This document shows positions 28,433 through 36,995 of a stretch of 64,000 nt of DNA, piece by piece; the stretch's first letter is position 1, and each line of letters opens with the position of its first letter. Location: NCBI GenBank assembly GCA_029262735.1, contig JAJCYY010000110.1:98026-162025 (forward strand), given 5' to 3'. The position numbers and the translations under genes are program-made. The notes beneath the pieces were generated by a model, which saw nothing but the letters and a program-made list of their open reading frames with translations, had not been told where the DNA came from and ran no database searches. This stretch comes from Chloroflexota bacterium (GTDB taxonomy: Bacteria; Chloroflexota; Dehalococcoidia; Lucifugimonadales; Lucifugimonadaceae).

Positions 28433-28786
28433 TCACTCTGGATCCTCGAAAAACCTGGCAAACCTGCCCCTGTGACGCGCGAACAGACCGTATCCGGGCT
28501 CGAACAGCAGGCTAATCGGCCGTGGCGAAAGCATCCGGCCACCGAGCCCGATCATTCCCCCGGTCTGCCCGGCAATTGTGAAAATCGCTTGCGCCCCCGT
28601 CAACACCCTGCCCCTATCATCCAGTGCGACTATCGTTCTGGCGGCTAGCACAGGATCCACGGCGTCCGTCACAGAGCGAACCGCCTCCGCGTCGTTCGTC
28701 AGCAGGCGTACTACGCCATCCCCGTCTCTCCGCTGGACCCAGCGGCTGAATGCGTGTCAAACCGCTCACCCGCCGTCGTAGAACAC
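28433..28786 (-). CDS. Candidate selenoprotein: DCC/DUF393 thiol-disulfide oxidoreductase with UxxU
   Basis: Translated through two in-frame TGA codons (28768-28766 and 28759-28757), the frame gives a complete DCC-family protein. It opens LTVFYDGG-U-A-V-U-HAFSRWVQRRDGDG and continues RLLTNDAEAV, DRGRVLTGAQAIF and PGYGLFARHRGRFARFF. Family members carry YDGxCxxC, and the two TGA codons fall exactly on its two cysteines. No other disruption occurs in about 117 codons. Seventeen bases after the second TGA is a hairpin loop GGTC on a 6-bp stem (28745-28730), close to the E. coli fdhF SECIS (18 bases, same loop). The start is uncertain: GTG at 28786 or TTG at 28882. A pseudogene is the alternative reading. 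No Sec machinery lies in the window. Confidence 0.65.
28730..28745 (-). promoter_or_regulatory. Candidate bacterial SECIS hairpin
   Basis: CCGCTG and CAGCGG pair perfectly around the loop GGTC. The loop begins 18 bases after the last base of the second in-frame TGA. In E. coli fdhF the SelB-binding loop is also GGUC, with 18 bases between UGA and loop (17 here). The match of both loop and spacing supports selenocysteine insertion. Confidence 0.6.
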
Positions 28787-28881
28787 GGTCAGTTGTGGTG
28801 TTGTTTCATCACCGTCGATTGGAGTTCCCAGCTCTCCTGCGCTCCTTACTGCGTCAACCGCTGGCGTCCCGCGGCCCGGCA

Positions 28882-29418
28882 ATGTACCGTCTCAGCATGC
28901 CGAACCTTCCCGAGCCCCTGAAGAAGATCCTGAGCGAAAGCTTCTACCTGCGCACAACGCTGCACAGGCGTGACGGCTCGCTACGCGTCATCGAGACCAC
29001 ATACTACTGGGACGGGGCTGACCACATCGTGCTGTCGGGCTATCCGGGCAAGCGTGACTGGGTCGCCAGCATTTCTCGAAACCCGGAAATCTCCGTTCAC
29101 ACCGTCGAGTTCGAGCCGCGTTATGACATCGCCGCCACGGCCCGTGTTTTGCGTGACCGAGACGAGCGCCTTCCATACCTGATCAACTTCATCGAGAACT
29201 GGGCTTTGCGTCCCGGCTTCCCGCGCAAAAAGTTCCAGTTCCTGCTGGGAGCGGTGAAACTGAACAGAAAGATGCGGTTGCCGTGGTGGGGCCCGTTCAT
29301 TCTTGCCCGCCGTATCTTCGACCAGATGCCATGCGTTCTGGTCACCCTCACCGGCGAACCGGTCGAGCGCCCCGGACTTCCACCTGCTCTCTCAGAGCAG
29401 CAGGACAGACCTTTTTAG
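28882..29418 (+). CDS. Deazaflavin-type nitroreductase family protein (DUF385-like)
   Basis: 178 residues from the ATG at 28882, or 173 from the ATG at 28897; no clear ribosome-binding site decides. The pattern RDGSLRVIETTYYWDGADHIVLSGYPGKRDWVASIS with NPEISVHTV (written in two parts) matches small split-barrel proteins that bind F420 or FMN. The C-terminal half (PRKKFQFLLGAVKLNRKM ... MPCVLVTLTGEPVER) is more divergent. Its reaction is unknown. It is divergently transcribed from the candidate selenoprotein, so the two could share a redox-related control region. Confidence 0.7.
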   Translation: MYRLSMPNLPEPLKKILSESFYLRTTLHRRDGSLRVIETTYYWDGADHIVLSGYPGKRDWVASISRNPEISVHTVEFEPRYDIAATARVLRDRDERLPYLINFIENWALRPGFPRKKFQFLLGAVKLNRKMRLPWWGPFILARRIFDQMPCVLVTLTGEPVERPGLPPALSEQQDRPF

Positions 29419-30248
29419 TCTTGTTCAAACTCCGGCTCATGACCGGCCTCGATCAGCGCATCCGCTGCGATCTTCCGGGAATCTGACGAAAAGCTGTCGT
29501 TTGAGGCCACCCACGCAACGTAGCCCGCATCGCTCTCCGCAACCTTTGCCAACTCCTCCCCGGAGTACTTCCCGAAGTTGAACGCAAGATCGCCAGAGTC
29601 CAGGTACGTGAAGCGGCCACCGTCGTCCGCTGCCGACTCCGGAACGCCGCGGCTCCAGCGAGCAAGCCGATGCGGATCAACTGGTAGTTCGGAGCTTGAG
29701 TGAAGCTGCCCCAGCAGGATCTCGAATGCCGCCTCGCTCCTGCGTCCTGAGCTGCGATCAGGCGCTTCGTCAGGACCCGCGTACAACCGGTGAGCCGAAT
29801 CAAAATCCCTCGGCTCCAGCCGGTGATAGATAGACATCAAGTCGATCACCGACCGATTGTCCAGTGAAAAGCCGACTCCGGCGCGTCTGAACTCTGCCAT
29901 CAACAACGGCAGATGGAAGCGCTCGATTGCGAACCCGGCAAGGTCACAGTCCTCGATCGACTCTGCAAGCGCCCGTGCATATGCCCTGAACAGGGGTTTC
30001 TCGGCCACGTCATCGTCGGTTACGCGGTGAACAGCCGTCGCACCGGCCGGTATAGGCATGCCAGGGTTTACTAACTCCGAGCGCAGGTTTCGCCGGCCGT
30101 CGGGCTCGACCCGCAACACGCTTATGCTGACGATGCGTGCCGTGTCAGGGTTGAGGCCCGTAGACTCGGTGTCGATCACCGCCAGCGGCCTCTCAAGCGC
30201 CAGTTCGCGCCCACCCGCTTCGTTCGGGATACCGTTCGGTTCGCTCAT
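29415..30248 (-). CDS. DnaQ-like 3'-5' exonuclease fused to a DUF3820-like domain
   Basis: 277 residues from the ATG at 30248. The DEDD nuclease fold shows IDTESTGLNPDTARIV (first D and E), GFAIERFHLPLL in the second block, and AHRLY near the third block, where the final Asp is hard to place. The C-terminal 60 residues (FTYLDSGDLAFNFGKYSGE ... YVAWVASND) match the DUF3820 type found after RNase T/DnaQ domains. It probably trims DNA or RNA 3' ends. Its stop overlaps the end of the nitroreductase gene by four bases on opposite strands. Confidence 0.8.
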   Translation of the reverse strand: MSEPNGIPNEAGGRELALERPLAVIDTESTGLNPDTARIVSISVLRVEPDGRRNLRSELVNPGMPIPAGATAVHRVTDDDVAEKPLFRAYARALAESIEDCDLAGFAIERFHLPLLMAEFRRAGVGFSLDNRSVIDLMSIYHRLEPRDFDSAHRLYAGPDEAPDRSSGRRSEAAFEILLGQLHSSSELPVDPHRLARWSRGVPESAADDGGRFTYLDSGDLAFNFGKYSGEELAKVAESDAGYVAWVASNDSFSSDSRKIAADALIEAGHEPEFEQD

Positions 30249-30322
30249 ATGCAATCACATGCCAGTTCGTCTGGATCTGTTCCGGAGCATTATCATCGAT
30301 CTGCCGCCAACACGCGTCTGCT

Positions 30323-30628
30323 ATGTCCCAGGATCCTCTCGACGCGACGAATCGGACTGCCTCAGTGAGCAACGAAACAGACTGGTCGCGACTGAAACGG
30401 CCTCGACACGAGATGCCGGATGACATCATCCGCCGTCTGGAAGAACGAGGTCTACTTGAGTCGTACCGTGCCAGGCCTGCCTACCAGCAAAACGACTACA
30501 TCGGCTGGATCACCTGTGCGAAACGACCGCAGACACGTGAAAAGCGGCTATCGCAGATGCTGGATGAACTTACGCAAGGCGACATCTACATGAACATGGC
30601 ATGGAGCGGCGTGAGCAAAGTTAGATAG
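30323..30628 (+). CDS. YdeI/OmpD-associated-family small protein
   Basis: 101 residues. The C-terminal pattern RPAYQQNDYIGWITCAKRP followed by RLSQMLDELTQGDIYM is diagnostic for the short YdeI/OmdA-type proteins, whose biochemical role is not known. There is no signal sequence. It is divergent from the exonuclease gene, with a 74-base gap. Confidence 0.8.
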   Translation: MSQDPLDATNRTASVSNETDWSRLKRPRHEMPDDIIRRLEERGLLESYRARPAYQQNDYIGWITCAKRPQTREKRLSQMLDELTQGDIYMNMAWSGVSKVR

Positions 30629-30755
30629 ACGCAACGGGCTGACCTGCTCAAAACGTACTGGCAGATCGTGCTGCCGGTGAAAGAAATCGGTCTAACATGT
30701 ACAGGTGGCGGGTCTATGCTTTCTTTCAGTCATCTTGACCCGCACTACTTTGTGC

Positions 30756-30839
30756 CGGGGTGGCGGAATGGCAGACGCGCCGCACTCAAAATGCGGTGAG
30801 GGAAACCTCATGCGGGTTCGAATCCCGCCCTCGGTACCA
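30756..30839 (+). tRNA. tRNA-Leu(CAA)
   Basis: Full cloverleaf with a long variable arm, 7-bp acceptor with G-U pairs, anticodon loop CTCAAAA, T-loop TTCGAAT and encoded CCA. A second, different tRNA-Leu(CAA) is found in the array at 44838. Confidence 0.95.
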
Positions 30840-31024
30840 ACTCCTGTTCTGGCGGGCGATTCCGGGTAGGGCGACGGTGATCCGCTTGGGACACTGAACT
30901 TGATATCACATCTCTCAAGCTATCTCACATCGACGAGTGCAGTTCTTTAACGACGACCGTCGCAGTAACCATGGCGACCGGACGGTTCACCGAACATGAC
31001 ACAAGACTGCCCACTCGGTCGCAC

Positions 31025-32629
31025 CTAAGCGCTGATATCAAAACTGCCGGGATCCAGTGAATCCCCGGTCTCGCTCACCAGTCTCAACTGCTCGCCTACA
31101 TCTGCAATTCCTGCCTCACCAGCGCCATCCATCGCACCAGCGGCAACCGCGGCAGTGCCCGCTGCACCCGCCGCAAGAGCCATCGGCTGGTATCGGCGCA
31201 CGAACATGAGCGTCTTGAAGCCGTTTCCTGCCCAGAAAGCCACGAAGAATCCCGCCACCAACGCGATAGGCATCAATCCGAACATCACACCCCATGTCCG
31301 GGTGTCCACCGCCCACTGGCCCCACAGGCTGATCGCAGGACTCGCGGCCAGGGCGTATATCACCGGCACGACCATCGCCCACAACAGTCCGCCCGTCCCT
31401 CGCAGCCAGAACTGGCGCTCACTGCGTATTCCGACACCCGTACGAGTGACTGTGCGAAGCACAAAACTCGCACGCCACAGGAACACCACCGCTACCAGGG
31501 TAGAAATTGTCAGCACCATCACCAGGAACAACATAGCGACGGCGGTACAGAACAGGATCAGCCCCGGCTGCGCCCCCGCCTCCGTCTGAGCGTAGATCAT
31601 CGTGGCGATCACATAGTTCAGGATGATCTCCAGAGCGGGCTCGATCGCCCCTCGGCCCAGCGACGAAACCACGACCGTCAGCACGAGAAGTACACCGACA
31701 ATCGCCAGCGCGTACAGCAGCTCCTTTCTCAGGCTCCTTACCGTCGCGCTAATCGTCTCTCTCGCCGCTCGCTCCTGGCCCTGCGCAGCCCTGCCGGGAA
31801 GCTTGATGATCTCCTTCATCGTCGGGATCGCGTTACGGATAAACAAGACGAACGCTACACCGAGTAGCAGCAGAGGCAAGAACGAGAACAGGACGTTCAA
31901 GACCTGGGCAAGCCGGGCCAGGATGAAGAACACATTCAGAGAGTCTGAGAAGCTCTCGGCATTCTCCAGGATGATTTGCAGCGCAGGCGATGTCGGCCCC
32001 TCTTGCATCGCCTGTACAGACGGCTCGATGATCGTCGGGCCTATCTCAGCCAGGGCATCGGCGCGGGAGATCAGGAAGTTGAACAGCGACTCGGTGATCG
32101 ATAGCTGTGGGTTGTATGCGGTCGAGACCAGTCCGCTGGTGAAACGAGTCAGCGCATACAGTCCTACGAGAATGCTGCCCACCAACATGAAGAGTCCGGT
32201 CGAAATTGCGCTGTACCAGGCAAGGGTTGGGAACCGGCGCAACCCGTATCTCCGCACGAGAACAAATGGCGCTGCGAGCATAAACAGCCCGACAAGTGTG
32301 AGCGCCCACATGGTCCGCAGCATCACACCTGATCGCTGATTTTGCTGCTGTGTCAGAGTGCTCTTCAACTCACTGACAACCGGTATTCGCGCCTCTTCGA
32401 GTTTGGTTGTCAGCTCCTGGGCGTACTCAGCCGCTTCTTCCGGGCTGACCGGGCGGAAAATCGGGTTGGAAACACCTTCAAGCGAGATCGGCTCACCCGT
32501 GCCGTTGAACCGGATTATCGGGTCAGGTTCTGCTGACATGAGCATCAGCATGCCCAGCAGCGCGGCAGCAAGCACGACACGTCGGCGAGTAGGCCTGAAC
32601 CAGCTGCGTCTGGGAGATGGCAGAGACAT
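31025..32629 (-). CDS. Multi-pass membrane protein, unknown function
   Basis: About 534 residues from the ATG at 32629; a GTG two codons earlier is possible. A basic N-terminus and hydrophobic segment (about 17-32) look like a signal anchor. An extracytoplasmic part with a coiled stretch follows (EEAAEYAQELTTKLEEA). At least eight membrane helices lie from residue 105 on. The C-terminal 45 residues are Ala/Gly-rich then acidic. No transport signature is visible. It is flanked by tRNA-Leu and a cupin gene and is probably a single-gene unit. Confidence 0.7.
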   Translation of the reverse strand: MSLPSPRRSWFRPTRRRVVLAAALLGMLMLMSAEPDPIIRFNGTGEPISLEGVSNPIFRPVSPEEAAEYAQELTTKLEEARIPVVSELKSTLTQQQNQRSGVMLRTMWALTLVGLFMLAAPFVLVRRYGLRRFPTLAWYSAISTGLFMLVGSILVGLYALTRFTSGLVSTAYNPQLSITESLFNFLISRADALAEIGPTIIEPSVQAMQEGPTSPALQIILENAESFSDSLNVFFILARLAQVLNVLFSFLPLLLLGVAFVLFIRNAIPTMKEIIKLPGRAAQGQERAARETISATVRSLRKELLYALAIVGVLLVLTVVVSSLGRGAIEPALEIILNYVIATMIYAQTEAGAQPGLILFCTAVAMLFLVMVLTISTLVAVVFLWRASFVLRTVTRTGVGIRSERQFWLRGTGGLLWAMVVPVIYALAASPAISLWGQWAVDTRTWGVMFGLMPIALVAGFFVAFWAGNGFKTLMFVRRYQPMALAAGAAGTAAVAAGAMDGAGEAGIADVGEQLRLVSETGDSLDPGSFDISA

Positions 32630-32933
32630 TCGCACAGGCTAGCAGCGTGAGACTACGCTCAACAGGGGGATAGCCCGAATTCTGGCCTTACGGTCGTCAC
32701 AGGCGTGTTCAGGTTGGCAAATCGTACTGAACGGCACGTTAGTTCGCTGCGAGCCGCAAGCACCAACAGATTTGCACGTTTAGGCCGGACTATCTGCGCC
32801 GATTTACGTCGCGTCCGGTGTGCCGGTCCTTATAAACTGCGGTAGCGAGAATAGGGAACGCCAACGCGGACCAAGTTCGGTCGGTGTGAGCCAGCAACGA
32901 GCACGGTTGCAGTATCAGCAGGAAAGGCACGGC
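32630..32933. other. Intergenic, nothing recognised
   Basis: It contains the upstream regions of the leftward membrane-protein gene and the rightward cupin gene. No coding, RNA or repeat signal was seen. Confidence 0.4.
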
Positions 32934-33296
32934 ATGAGTCAGGTATTTGAACGTCCCTGGGGCACATATGAGGTGTTGACAGGCGGCCCCGGATATCAGG
33001 TGAAACGACTCATCGTGAAACCCGGCAAGCGCCTCTCACTGCAATACCACCACCAGCGCTCAGAGGACTGGATTGTGGCGACCGGCGAGGTAGATGTGAC
33101 GATTGGAGACGAGATAAACCGCGGATCTGCCGGTGACGCGTTCCATGTGCCGATAGAGGCCAAGCATCGCATCGCGAATCCTGCAGCGGAGGGAGACCTG
33201 ACTATCATCGAGGTGCAGCTTGGTGACTATCTCGGGGAGGACGACATTGTTCGGCTCGAAGACGATTTCGGACGGCAGGAGCCCGCAAACCAGTGA
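32934..33296 (+). CDS. Mannose-6-phosphate isomerase type II-like cupin
   Basis: 120 residues. It matches the C-terminal cupin domain of ManC/type II phosphomannose isomerases: FERPWGTYEVL, KPGKRLSLQYHHQRSEDWIV with metal-binding His residues, and EAKHRIANP. It acts alone here, without the nucleotidyltransferase domain. The ATG at 32934 is chosen because GGAAAGG lies about seven bases upstream. Mannose or a related sugar phosphate is the likely substrate, though free-standing cupins can differ. Confidence 0.85.
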   Translation: MSQVFERPWGTYEVLTGGPGYQVKRLIVKPGKRLSLQYHHQRSEDWIVATGEVDVTIGDEINRGSAGDAFHVPIEAKHRIANPAAEGDLTIIEVQLGDYLGEDDIVRLEDDFGRQEPANQ

Positions 33297-33463
33297 TTCT
33301 CCAGTCCAATTGGCAAAGCTCTGCGGTCGGCTGAACCTGAAATTGCGCGATGCAGTCCTGTCCTTGCTCGCTGTTCCAGGATAGAAACCGGACCTGTGCG
33401 ACCGGCCATCTGCACAACGCAGATCTTGACCGCTCCCGACATCTCGGCATAATGTGAAGATAT

Positions 33464-33539
33464 GCGGAAGTGGCTCAGCTGGTAGAGCATCTCCTTGCCA
33501 AGGAGAAGGTCGCGGGTTCGAATCCCGTCTTCCGCTCCA
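33464..33539 (+). tRNA. tRNA-Gly(GCC)
   Basis: Complete cloverleaf: GCGGAAG acceptor, D arm GCTCAGCTGGTAGAGC, anticodon loop TTGCCAA, T-loop TTCGAAT and encoded CCA. The next structure downstream is a strong hairpin. Confidence 0.96.
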
Positions 33540-33555
33540 GATTGCAACTAGAAAG

Positions 33556-33581
33556 CGGGTCAGATCTTCGGATCTGACCCG
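33556..33581 (+). terminator. UUCG-capped terminator after tRNA-Gly
   Basis: A perfect 11-bp stem (33556-33566 with 33571-33581) closes a TTCG tetraloop and is followed by ATTTCG. It is placed 16 bases after tRNA-Gly and probably ends its transcript. Confidence 0.8.
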
Positions 33582-33749
33582 ATTTCGCGTCGCTTGTTGA
33601 GCCACCTCCGCAGCCACCTCCGATTCTTGGGTCACGCTGCAGATCGGGAGCATCCCGGGTCCTTGCAATCTGATCTAGCGCACGAGGTGCTTGTCGGTTG
33701 TCAGAGAAGAGTCTCGAATCATCTGCTGTCACTTTGTCGCCAACGGAGT

Positions 33750-33822
33750 GGGCATTGCTGATACATGGAGCAACGGACTTTTAATCCGCAGGTCGTGGGT
33801 TCGATCCCCACAGGGCCCACCA
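33750..33822 (+). tRNA. tRNA-Lys(UUU)-like sequence with degenerate 5' half
   Basis: The 3' half is perfect: loop CTTTTAA, T arm GTGGG/CCCAC with TTCGATC loop, acceptor strand and CCA. The 5' half is poor: positions 8-9 seem lost, the D stem has only three pairs, and acceptor pair 5 and anticodon-stem pair 27-43 are mismatched. It may be a diverged functional tRNA, a pseudogene or an attachment-site remnant. Its bases 33778-33795 recur exactly at 34945-34962. Confidence 0.5.
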
Positions 33823-33990
33823 AACTCGATATTTCACCTCACGGATGACATCTGCTCGAGTCCAATTCTCCCGCTGCTCCAACAGCTCTTCGACCCTAAC
33901 GAACCTACCTGTTAGACAGGGTGCTTCATCCCTATGATTCACGAGGGGCAGCGGCGTCCGTCGAGTGCGTTCAGACGACACGTTTCCTGA

Positions 33991-34881
33991 TTAGTCATTC
34001 GCGTCCGAATTCAGGCCAAGGATTTTCGCGATCTCTTTGTCATGCGCTGGAGGATTTCCTGAAAGAATGTCCCGAGGACGAGATTCGATCAGGTGGTTCC
34101 AGACATCATCCGTCAGAACGTAAAAGCGATTCTGTTTGATGGCTTCAACTACGATATCTCCGACTTCAAGTGGATCTCTGCCATTGCGAAGCAGGTCTGA
34201 GGTTGCATCTCGGACACGTTGTAGGTCTGCAGGGGCATCTTCTGAGGATGGGTTGGAAGGATACTCCGGGGGGCGATTTCGAGATGAATTCAATAACTGG
34301 GTATTGACGGCACCTGGACACAGGACGGACACACCGATGTTTGAGTCGATGGCGCGCAATTGCATGATGAGGGTCTCCGAAACATCTACGACGCCAGTCT
34401 TTGTAGCCCCGTAGATCGATCCATATGCGACCAGACCCGCCACTGACGCAGTGTTGACAATATGGCACTCTTCGTCCATCTCAAGCATCAATGGTACGAA
34501 GGCTCGAAGCCCATGCAGCACGCCCCAAAAATTCACGCCGAACACCCAGTCCCAGTCACTCTGAGGATGCTCCCATATCTTCGACGCCAACCCGCTGCTG
34601 GTGACGCCCGCGTTATTACAGAGGATATGCACGGACCCGTATCGACTCCGCGACTCACTTGCCAACTCGGCCACTGACTCCCAGTGAGAGACATCGGTCG
34701 TGATCCCGACAACGTTGTGTTCCCGGTTTTTTAGACTGGCGACTGCTCTGTCTAGGGCCGATTTCTCAACATCTGCCATCACGACGTTGAGACCGGCCTC
34801 GGCAAATCGAGTCGCCATGCCGAACCCAATTCCACTGGCCGCCCCGGTCACAACCGCAACTTTTCCTTCCAGTTCTCTCAC
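33991..34881 (-). CDS. Short-chain dehydrogenase/reductase
   Basis: About 296 residues from the GTG at 34881, which has GGAGAT seven bases upstream; the frame stays open to 34941. Motifs are VTGAASGIGFG (NAD(P) binding), NNAGV, the active Ser in NTASVAG and the YGATK catalytic Tyr-Lys. The following SDR C-terminal region ends in FYVLTDDVWNHL and fits long-chain or steroid-type SDR enzymes; the substrate is unknown. It is the only gene between two sequences sharing the tRNA-Lys 3' end, so it may have come in on an integrating element. Confidence 0.88.
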   Translation of the reverse strand: MRELEGKVAVVTGAASGIGFGMATRFAEAGLNVVMADVEKSALDRAVASLKNREHNVVGITTDVSHWESVAELASESRSRYGSVHILCNNAGVTSSGLASKIWEHPQSDWDWVFGVNFWGVLHGLRAFVPLMLEMDEECHIVNTASVAGLVAYGSIYGATKTGVVDVSETLIMQLRAIDSNIGVSVLCPGAVNTQLLNSSRNRPPEYPSNPSSEDAPADLQRVRDATSDLLRNGRDPLEVGDIVVEAIKQNRFYVLTDDVWNHLIESRPRDILSGNPPAHDKEIAKILGLNSDAND

Positions 34882-34944
34882 GCGTGAATCTCCCACGTCT
34901 TCAGCATCTCCAACGATGTCAGCATCATAGCCCACCCACACTGC

Positions 34945-34989
34945 CTTTTAATCCGCAGGTCGAGGGTTCGAATCCCTCGGGCCCCACCA
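34945..34989 (+). other. tRNA-Lys 3'-half fragment (candidate attachment site)
   Basis: This starts within the anticodon loop (CTTTTAA) and runs through a perfect T arm (CGAGGG TTCGAAT CCCTCG) to CCA. The upstream bases do not form the other half of a tRNA. Such 3' fragments are left where a site-specific recombinase integrates an element into a tRNA gene. It shares 18 bases with the sequence at 33778. Confidence 0.65.
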
Positions 34990-35163
34990 GCATTTCCAGT
35001 TCAACCCAGCGCGTTGAGATCACACATCGCCGCCGTTGCATAGGTAAATGTGCCAATTTCGGTGCCAATTCGGTTTAGCACGGCGCTGGCCGGGGAGATC
35101 GGCCCTCCCCCGTCTCCACCATGAACACAGGCCGGTCGGTTTGTAGATCAACGGGTTCAACAA

Positions 35164-35212
35164 TCGGCTCATAACCGACCTGTCGCAGGTTCGATCCCTG
35201 CCGGGCCCACCA
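35164..35212 (+). other. tRNA-Met(CAU)-like 3' half with eroded 5' half
   Basis: The anticodon arm TCGG CTCATAA CCGA, T arm GCAGG TTCGATC CCTGC, acceptor strand and CCA are intact. Upstream (35137-35163) there is only a faint likeness to a D arm and a G-U-rich acceptor, so the whole is a diverged pseudo-tRNA or an attachment-site fragment. Confidence 0.55.
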
Positions 35213-35326
35213 ATTCCGCACGTGCCGACAATCCGTTGAAGGGCGGAACTGCTCTTTCGGATGCTGCATCCTAGATGAACTATGATGCCGCCGTGTCGCG
35301 ACTACTAGATCGCTGAGGGCTGGCAT

Positions 35327-36439
35327 ATGGACTTTCCACGAACGGTTGACGAAATCACGCCTGAGTGGCTGACAAACGTGTTGCGCGAGAACGGCGCTAT
35401 ATCGAACTCCGTAGTCGAATCGTTCGTTCTCGAAGAGTTCGACGGACAAGGTAACTGGAGCGAGGTTCGACGATTGGTTCCGGAATACTCCGCACCGGAG
35501 CCAGACGGTCCGCGATCGATGATCGCAAAAATAGGACTCCAATCCGAAGAGATTATTCAGAACCCAGCTATTCGCCATGAAGTGGCTGTAGCTTATGAGC
35601 GTGAAGCCCGGTTCTACCAGGATTTCGCCGCCGGCTGCGGTTTAAACACTCCGAAGCACTATTTCTCTGCCCATGACCCGGAAACAGCAGAGGCAATATA
35701 CCTGCTGGGAGACATCGGCCATCTCAGGGCTGTCGACAGGGCGGATGGTTGTAGTCTCGATGACGGGCGGGCCGTTTTTCTGTCGCTGGCGAACATGCAC
35801 CGGACTTCTTGGGAAAGCGAGCAACTGGCCAGGCAGCCCTGGATTCGCAATTACGGGACGAATGCTTCACCGAAAGTCGTGCAGCAGTGGCTTGCACAGA
35901 GAATCGATTCATTTTTTGAATTGGGTGGGAACAGTGTTCCAAAAGGTCTCGAAAGCATTGCTCGTAAGTTCCTACCGAAGCTCATAGATGTCGCTGCTGA
36001 AATCGTCACAGCTCCGGTCACACTTTCGCATGGTGATTTCCAGTTAAGCAACATGTTTTTCGATGATTCACTGGATATCGAAAACCGGATCGTGGTATTC
36101 GACTGGCAGTCGCCTGGTCTGGTCAGGTGTTCTGAAGACGTATCAATTTTCATGTCCACCAGCTTCGATGTGGCTTCCAGAAGGGCGTATGAGCAACAAC
36201 TGTTAGCGGAATACCACTCGGTACTGCTGGAAGGTGGGGTAACGGACTATTCGCACGATCAGTTCTTGAACGACGTTCGACTGTCTTTATTGGTGAGTAT
36301 GGCGAAGCAGATTAACAGCGTGGTGCGGAAATCCGAAGCAATTCAGTCGAGCGAAGAAGTTCGCGCCCGAGATATGGCGATGGTCCAGCGATTGCAAGTG
36401 GTAGTCGACTGGAACTGCGACGAGGTGATTCCGAAGTGA
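35327..36439 (+). CDS. Phosphotransferase of the aminoglycoside/ecdysteroid kinase-like fold
   Basis: 370 residues. The catalytic loop SHGDFQLSNMFF (about residues 230-241) and the metal-binding VVFDWQSPG motif identify the kinase fold of aminoglycoside phosphotransferases and related small-molecule kinases. The region YLLGDIGHLRAVD corresponds to the hinge. The substrate is unknown; antibiotic resistance should not be assumed. It lies between tRNA-Met-like and tRNA-Phe 3' fragments with the next gene, a likely acquired pair. Confidence 0.82.
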   Translation: MDFPRTVDEITPEWLTNVLRENGAISNSVVESFVLEEFDGQGNWSEVRRLVPEYSAPEPDGPRSMIAKIGLQSEEIIQNPAIRHEVAVAYEREARFYQDFAAGCGLNTPKHYFSAHDPETAEAIYLLGDIGHLRAVDRADGCSLDDGRAVFLSLANMHRTSWESEQLARQPWIRNYGTNASPKVVQQWLAQRIDSFFELGGNSVPKGLESIARKFLPKLIDVAAEIVTAPVTLSHGDFQLSNMFFDDSLDIENRIVVFDWQSPGLVRCSEDVSIFMSTSFDVASRRAYEQQLLAEYHSVLLEGGVTDYSHDQFLNDVRLSLLVSMAKQINSVVRKSEAIQSSEEVRARDMAMVQRLQVVVDWNCDEVIPK

Positions 36440-36449
36440 GTCGGTTTTA

Positions 36450-36995
36450 GTGAACAACCAATTGCAATTGGTTTCCGGTGCCGCTGCTGTATTGGGCGGC
36501 ACGTTATTAATAGCTAAAGCTGTTGCAATTCTTACGACAGGAAATCAACCACCACTGTTGTTCGAGGTCGCTCCGATCGCACTTGCTTTGGCATTCCAAG
36601 GTTTGCTTGTGTTGGTGAAACCGGCTGGATTTAGGCGAACAATTGTCCAATCGGTCATCATTGCTACTGTGATTTCCGCAATTGCTGGCATTACGACTGG
36701 AACCGCTGTCAATGAAGGACTTTCATCGTTATTCGATGTTGTTGCAGGCCTCGGCCCGATGGCTTTATTGATATATCTCGGTCGCTTGGTGATGATCACT
36801 CGATCATTGGCTGGCAGTTGGCGATTTTTGCCGGTTGCTCTCGGCTTGGGAACAATCCCTGCACTCATCGTAGGAGCCATTTTAGAAGCGACTCTTGGAG
36901 AACGGTTTTTAGAAATTCCACTTCTGGTCATTGGCTTAGCTTGGATATTGACTGGGCATCAAATGTGGAAACAACGAAAATATATCGTTAGCTAG
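36450..36995 (+). CDS. Small membrane protein with about five helices
   Basis: 181 residues from a GTG start 11 bases after the phosphotransferase stop, so probably co-transcribed. Hydrophobic segments at about 5-29, 38-55, 62-85, 95-112, 128-147 and 150-167 suggest a compact membrane protein. The family is unknown. Its codons are noticeably richer in A and T than those of the chromosomal genes around, which supports recent transfer. Confidence 0.65.
   Translation: MNNQLQLVSGAAAVLGGTLLIAKAVAILTTGNQPPLLFEVAPIALALAFQGLLVLVKPAGFRRTIVQSVIIATVISAIAGITTGTAVNEGLSSLFDVVAGLGPMALLIYLGRLVMITRSLAGSWRFLPVALGLGTIPALIVGAILEATLGERFLEIPLLVIGLAWILTGHQMWKQRKYIVS

Noticed and set aside
28433..28786. General reassignment of TGA as a sense codon
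   Set aside because: TGA ends many clearly intact genes in the window, for example the helicase at 12052, so the two TGA codons in the DCC gene cannot be explained by a variant genetic code.
35137..35212. Initiator tRNA-fMet
   Set aside because: A full cloverleaf can be drawn only with a G-U-rich acceptor and an unpaired D stem, and the GGG/CCC anticodon-stem mark of initiators is absent. A pseudo-tRNA or fragment is more likely.
35327..36439. Antibiotic resistance gene
   Set aside because: The kinase fold motif alone does not identify an aminoglycoside phosphotransferase. The sequence resembles the broad small-molecule kinase group, so no resistance function is claimed.
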